From Petrosia ficiformis (Eukaryota > Porifera > Demospongiae > Haplosclerida > Petrosiidae): a stretch of 64,000 bases of DNA. The position numbers and the translations under genes were made by a program. Below, one piece after another: positions 61,689-64,000 of the stretch. The stretch lies in the NCBI GenBank assembly GCA_947044365.1, contig OX345636.1:48586896-48650895 (forward strand). Reading direction: 5' to 3'. The notes under the pieces were generated by a model. That model was not told the origin of the DNA. It saw only the letters and a list, made by a program, of their open reading frames with translations, and made no database searches. How positions within the stretch are numbered: the first letter of the stretch is position 1; every line of letters starts with the position of its first letter.

Positions 61689-63318
61689 AAAGAACTGGAT
61701 CCATGCGTGATCATTCGATTGTTACGTCCAGATGTCATCTTGCAGTGCCTCCAGCTCCCGCACTCACCAATACCAATTAGTAAACTATATGTATTTGTTT
61801 GTTATACAGTATACTAGTATTTGAAGATTTTGTAATAAATTTCAAGAAATCAGCATTACTTTCACACGAATGTTTGTGCCACTATCAGTTCAGGCGTAAA
61901 AAAAGGAAGCAGAAACTAGTGAACATGTGTACATTTACGTTTGTAGAGGAAATCAAATATTTGACAGTTTTAACAAAATTGGAATGAAAAGAGAAAATGA
62001 ATTTAAGCACTAATTATTCTGAAAGCAGTTTTGTATTGATATCCTTTGGAAGTTAGATGTACATACCCTATGTTGTTTCAGTTAATGTAGTATTGTTGTA
62101 TTTCTGTATTGTATCTAAACAACTCCATATTAAGGCTGATGGTTCATTCATCAATTTGAGTGATGTTCAAGATTGCCATCAAAGACTAATATCACTTTGA
62201 TACTGATTGAACCCTAACCACAAGGGAACCCTAATCCTTCCTTAAATGAACCACATAATGATTTCATGAGATTTTGATGGCAAATAATCAATTTTAGATA
62301 TTGATTATCAGTTGGAATTTCCATTAATTGACCACACCCATTTAACTAAATCTAAGTCAAATTTTCATTGAAAATTAGCATTCTTGACTAATTGATTTTG
62401 ATGTTGTGATAATATTACATATTGGTATACAGTCTGACCCTATTAACAAATACATTATCTTTACAGATACTACCACAACACCAGATGATGCAGTAAAACT
62501 CCTCATTCAACGTATAGACACGTTTGCAGTCGCCCATCATGGGGAATTTACTTTTTTTAGGGACGGGGTAAAAAACCCCCACACTACCAGGGCTTTTCGT
62601 GTTGTAACGAACAAAAATTTCAGGATAAGGTTACGGGGATATCAAGTGAGTAAGTCTGTAGTGGTTTGATGCTTCTAAATGTATATACTGTGATTACTGT
62701 TGGACTGCTTTTTCTTGGTTACAAATGGTAGCCTAGATCAATAATTATAGTAAGCTGGAAAAAAAAAACAGAAGTGCATATTTTTAACAAGTTTAGGCTT
62801 ACTGGTTTGCATTGTGAAATATACTCTTATAACCAGGTGTGGAAACATCGAGCCAACTATCGGACATTTTGGCCTATTTTCACCACTCTTGTCCTGCTCC
62901 CCATATACTTTGTATACAGTTTAGTTTCAATTTACCGGACATTCACTAGACTTATCGGACAATGTCCTGCATGACTGGCTGTTTCCACACCACTGCTTAT
63001 AACTGAATATACTGCAAAAAGTGATTTCAAGACTAATAGCTACTGATTTCGTGTAATTTCAATGAGCAAAGGTTTGATCACCAACCTTCAAAGTGGGTAA
63101 TACTATCTTTCTTGATAACTACCACCAAATGACAGATGTTTACAATTTATTTTTTAGTCATATCACATCACACTACATATAATGTATATACATGTAATTG
63201 TGTGTGTGTGTCAGTAAAATTACTTCCTACATTCTTTCCTTTTTAGCTGGGTGTCGGAAATTATACAGGCGAATTTGTCACTAGGATATTACCTCGTTAT
63301 TACGGGTTCCGAGAGTAA
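61689..63318 (+). CDS. Spliced plus-strand gene of unknown family, 3' exons
   Basis: Three exons join in phase: 61689-61779 (acceptor CCTTATAG, donor A|GTAAAC, phase 1), 62467-62645 (acceptor TTTACAG, donor CAA|GTGAGTAAG, phase 0) and 63247-63318 (acceptor TTTTAG, ending TAA). The protein reads ELDPCVIIRLLRPDVILQCL, then TPDDAVKLLIQRIDTFAVAH, then RLRGYQ-LGVGNYTGEFVTR and ILPRYYGFRE. I do not recognise it. The 5' exons were not found. It lies antisense within or upstream of AP4E1. Confidence 0.45.
62834..62995. mobile_element. hAT-like MITE with 8-bp target duplication
   Basis: Ends CAGGTGTGGAAACATCGAGC and GGCTGTTTCCACACCACTG, flanked by CTTATAAC at 62826-62833 and 62996-63003. It lies in an intron of the unknown plus-strand gene. 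Confidence 0.85.
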
Positions 63319-63673
63319 AATGAATATAACACACAAAAGTGTGGGGGGATTTAATCAAATGGTAATCATATGTTTTATAACTGTGTAATAATATTTTTTT
63401 GATAGGTTCTAATCAGTTACTATATATTTGCATGGGAACCAGGCAGCCTGTGTTAATTAAAGAAGGATATTTCAAATGCTTTTTAATGAATTGTTTGTGA
63501 TGCTTAAGTTATGATAATTAATCTAGGTCTTGATTTTGATTTTTTAACATTGTTACTGATTATTAGTAGGAATTTTCAAAATAAAATTAATCAACTGTAC
63601 TTGCCCAACTAAGTTCTGTATATGCAATAATATATAATGTCTCAAATATCATTAAAACGTTTTTTCCTTATAG

Positions 63674-63764
63674 AAAGAACTGGATCCATGTGTTATTATT
63701 CGACTGTCGAGTCCAAATGTTATTAAACAGTGCCTCCAGCTCCCGCATTCACCAATTCAAATAA
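63674..63764 (+). CDS. Second copy of the exon at 61689-61779
   Basis: Same length (91 bp), same phase, same acceptor context (TCATTAAAACGTTTTTTCCT) and a GTAAAG donor. It reads ELDPCVIIRLSSPNVIKQCL then QLPHSPIQI. Most differences from the first copy are synonymous. It may begin a tandem gene copy that continues past the window. Confidence 0.5.
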
Positions 63765-63934
63765 GTAAAGTGTAGTCAAGCTGACATTAATTTTGGTCAA
63801 ACAAAGACATTAATTTCATGAGCTTCAGATCCAGTTCCTCAAACCGACATAACCACAATAATTAGTATTAGAAGAAGGAAGAAGCACTTACATGTACATG
63901 TAGTTGGACTGACACCAAACACTTTCATACTCAC

Positions 63935-64000
63935 ATTGTTGAAGACTTCAAGCACAAGTATCCAATAGCATACAGGACAATCCATCTCTTTTCATACATG
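63935..64000 (-). CDS. Possible further-upstream AP4E1 exon, cut by window edge
   Basis: On the minus strand a frame is open from the window edge to a GTGAGTATG donor at 63926-63934. It ends in phase 2, and the first confirmed exon (60231) needs exactly one leading base, so the phases fit. The peptide includes KRWIVLYAIGYLCLK. It resembles the expected trunk helix only weakly and lacks the LLRILGLLG core known from AP large subunits, so this may be chance. Confidence 0.22.

Overview
The window is eukaryotic and AT-rich. It has spliced genes with GT-AG introns, many short inverted-repeat transposons, minisatellites, and dense TACATGTA-type palindromic tracts. The long single-exon GABA-B-like receptor, the compact introns and the mix of mobile elements fit an early-branching animal. 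A demosponge such as Amphimedon is my best guess; this is inference and no search was run.

The backbone is one minus-strand gene covering most of the window, about 11.7-60.2 kb. I read it as the epsilon subunit of the AP-4 clathrin-adaptor-like complex (AP4E1). Twenty exons join with matching phases into about 957 codons, from the end of the adaptin HEAT-repeat trunk through the hinge to the C-terminal appendage and stop codon. The roughly 300 N-terminal residues lie beyond the right edge. One intron (40999-42151) has U12-type AT-AC splice signals and joins conserved protein sequence exactly. Another exon (43541-43650) ends inside a 63-bp minisatellite that repeats its splice donor.

Left part (1-16.2 kb): the last exons of AP4E1 and their flanks occur twice, at 1-2892 and 12249-16195. 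The left copy keeps the penultimate coding exon but has lost 1028 bp that include the exon before it. Between the copies are a many-exon transposase-like gene with an intact frame (2931-7331), a piggyBac-like MITE, and an intronless class C GPCR (8602-10830) convergent with AP4E1. This layout fits a tandem duplication whose other unit extends left of the window.

Middle (16-46 kb): AP4E1 exons alternate with introns full of MITEs of several families, hairpin elements, a broken Crypton-like tyrosine recombinase, a hAT remnant with an 8-bp target duplication, a tRNA-derived SINE, a tRNA-like gene, a HIRAN-like fragment and several minisatellites.

Intron 46813-60157 (13.3 kb): a nested transposon graveyard. 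It holds Tc1/mariner remnants, a decayed hAT-like transposase, three minisatellites, a nearly complete non-LTR retrotransposon (53262-56345) inserted in one of them, and later MITE insertions.

Right end (61.7-63.8 kb): a plus-strand gene of unknown family, nested opposite AP4E1. One of its exons is duplicated, and the two copies differ mostly at synonymous positions.
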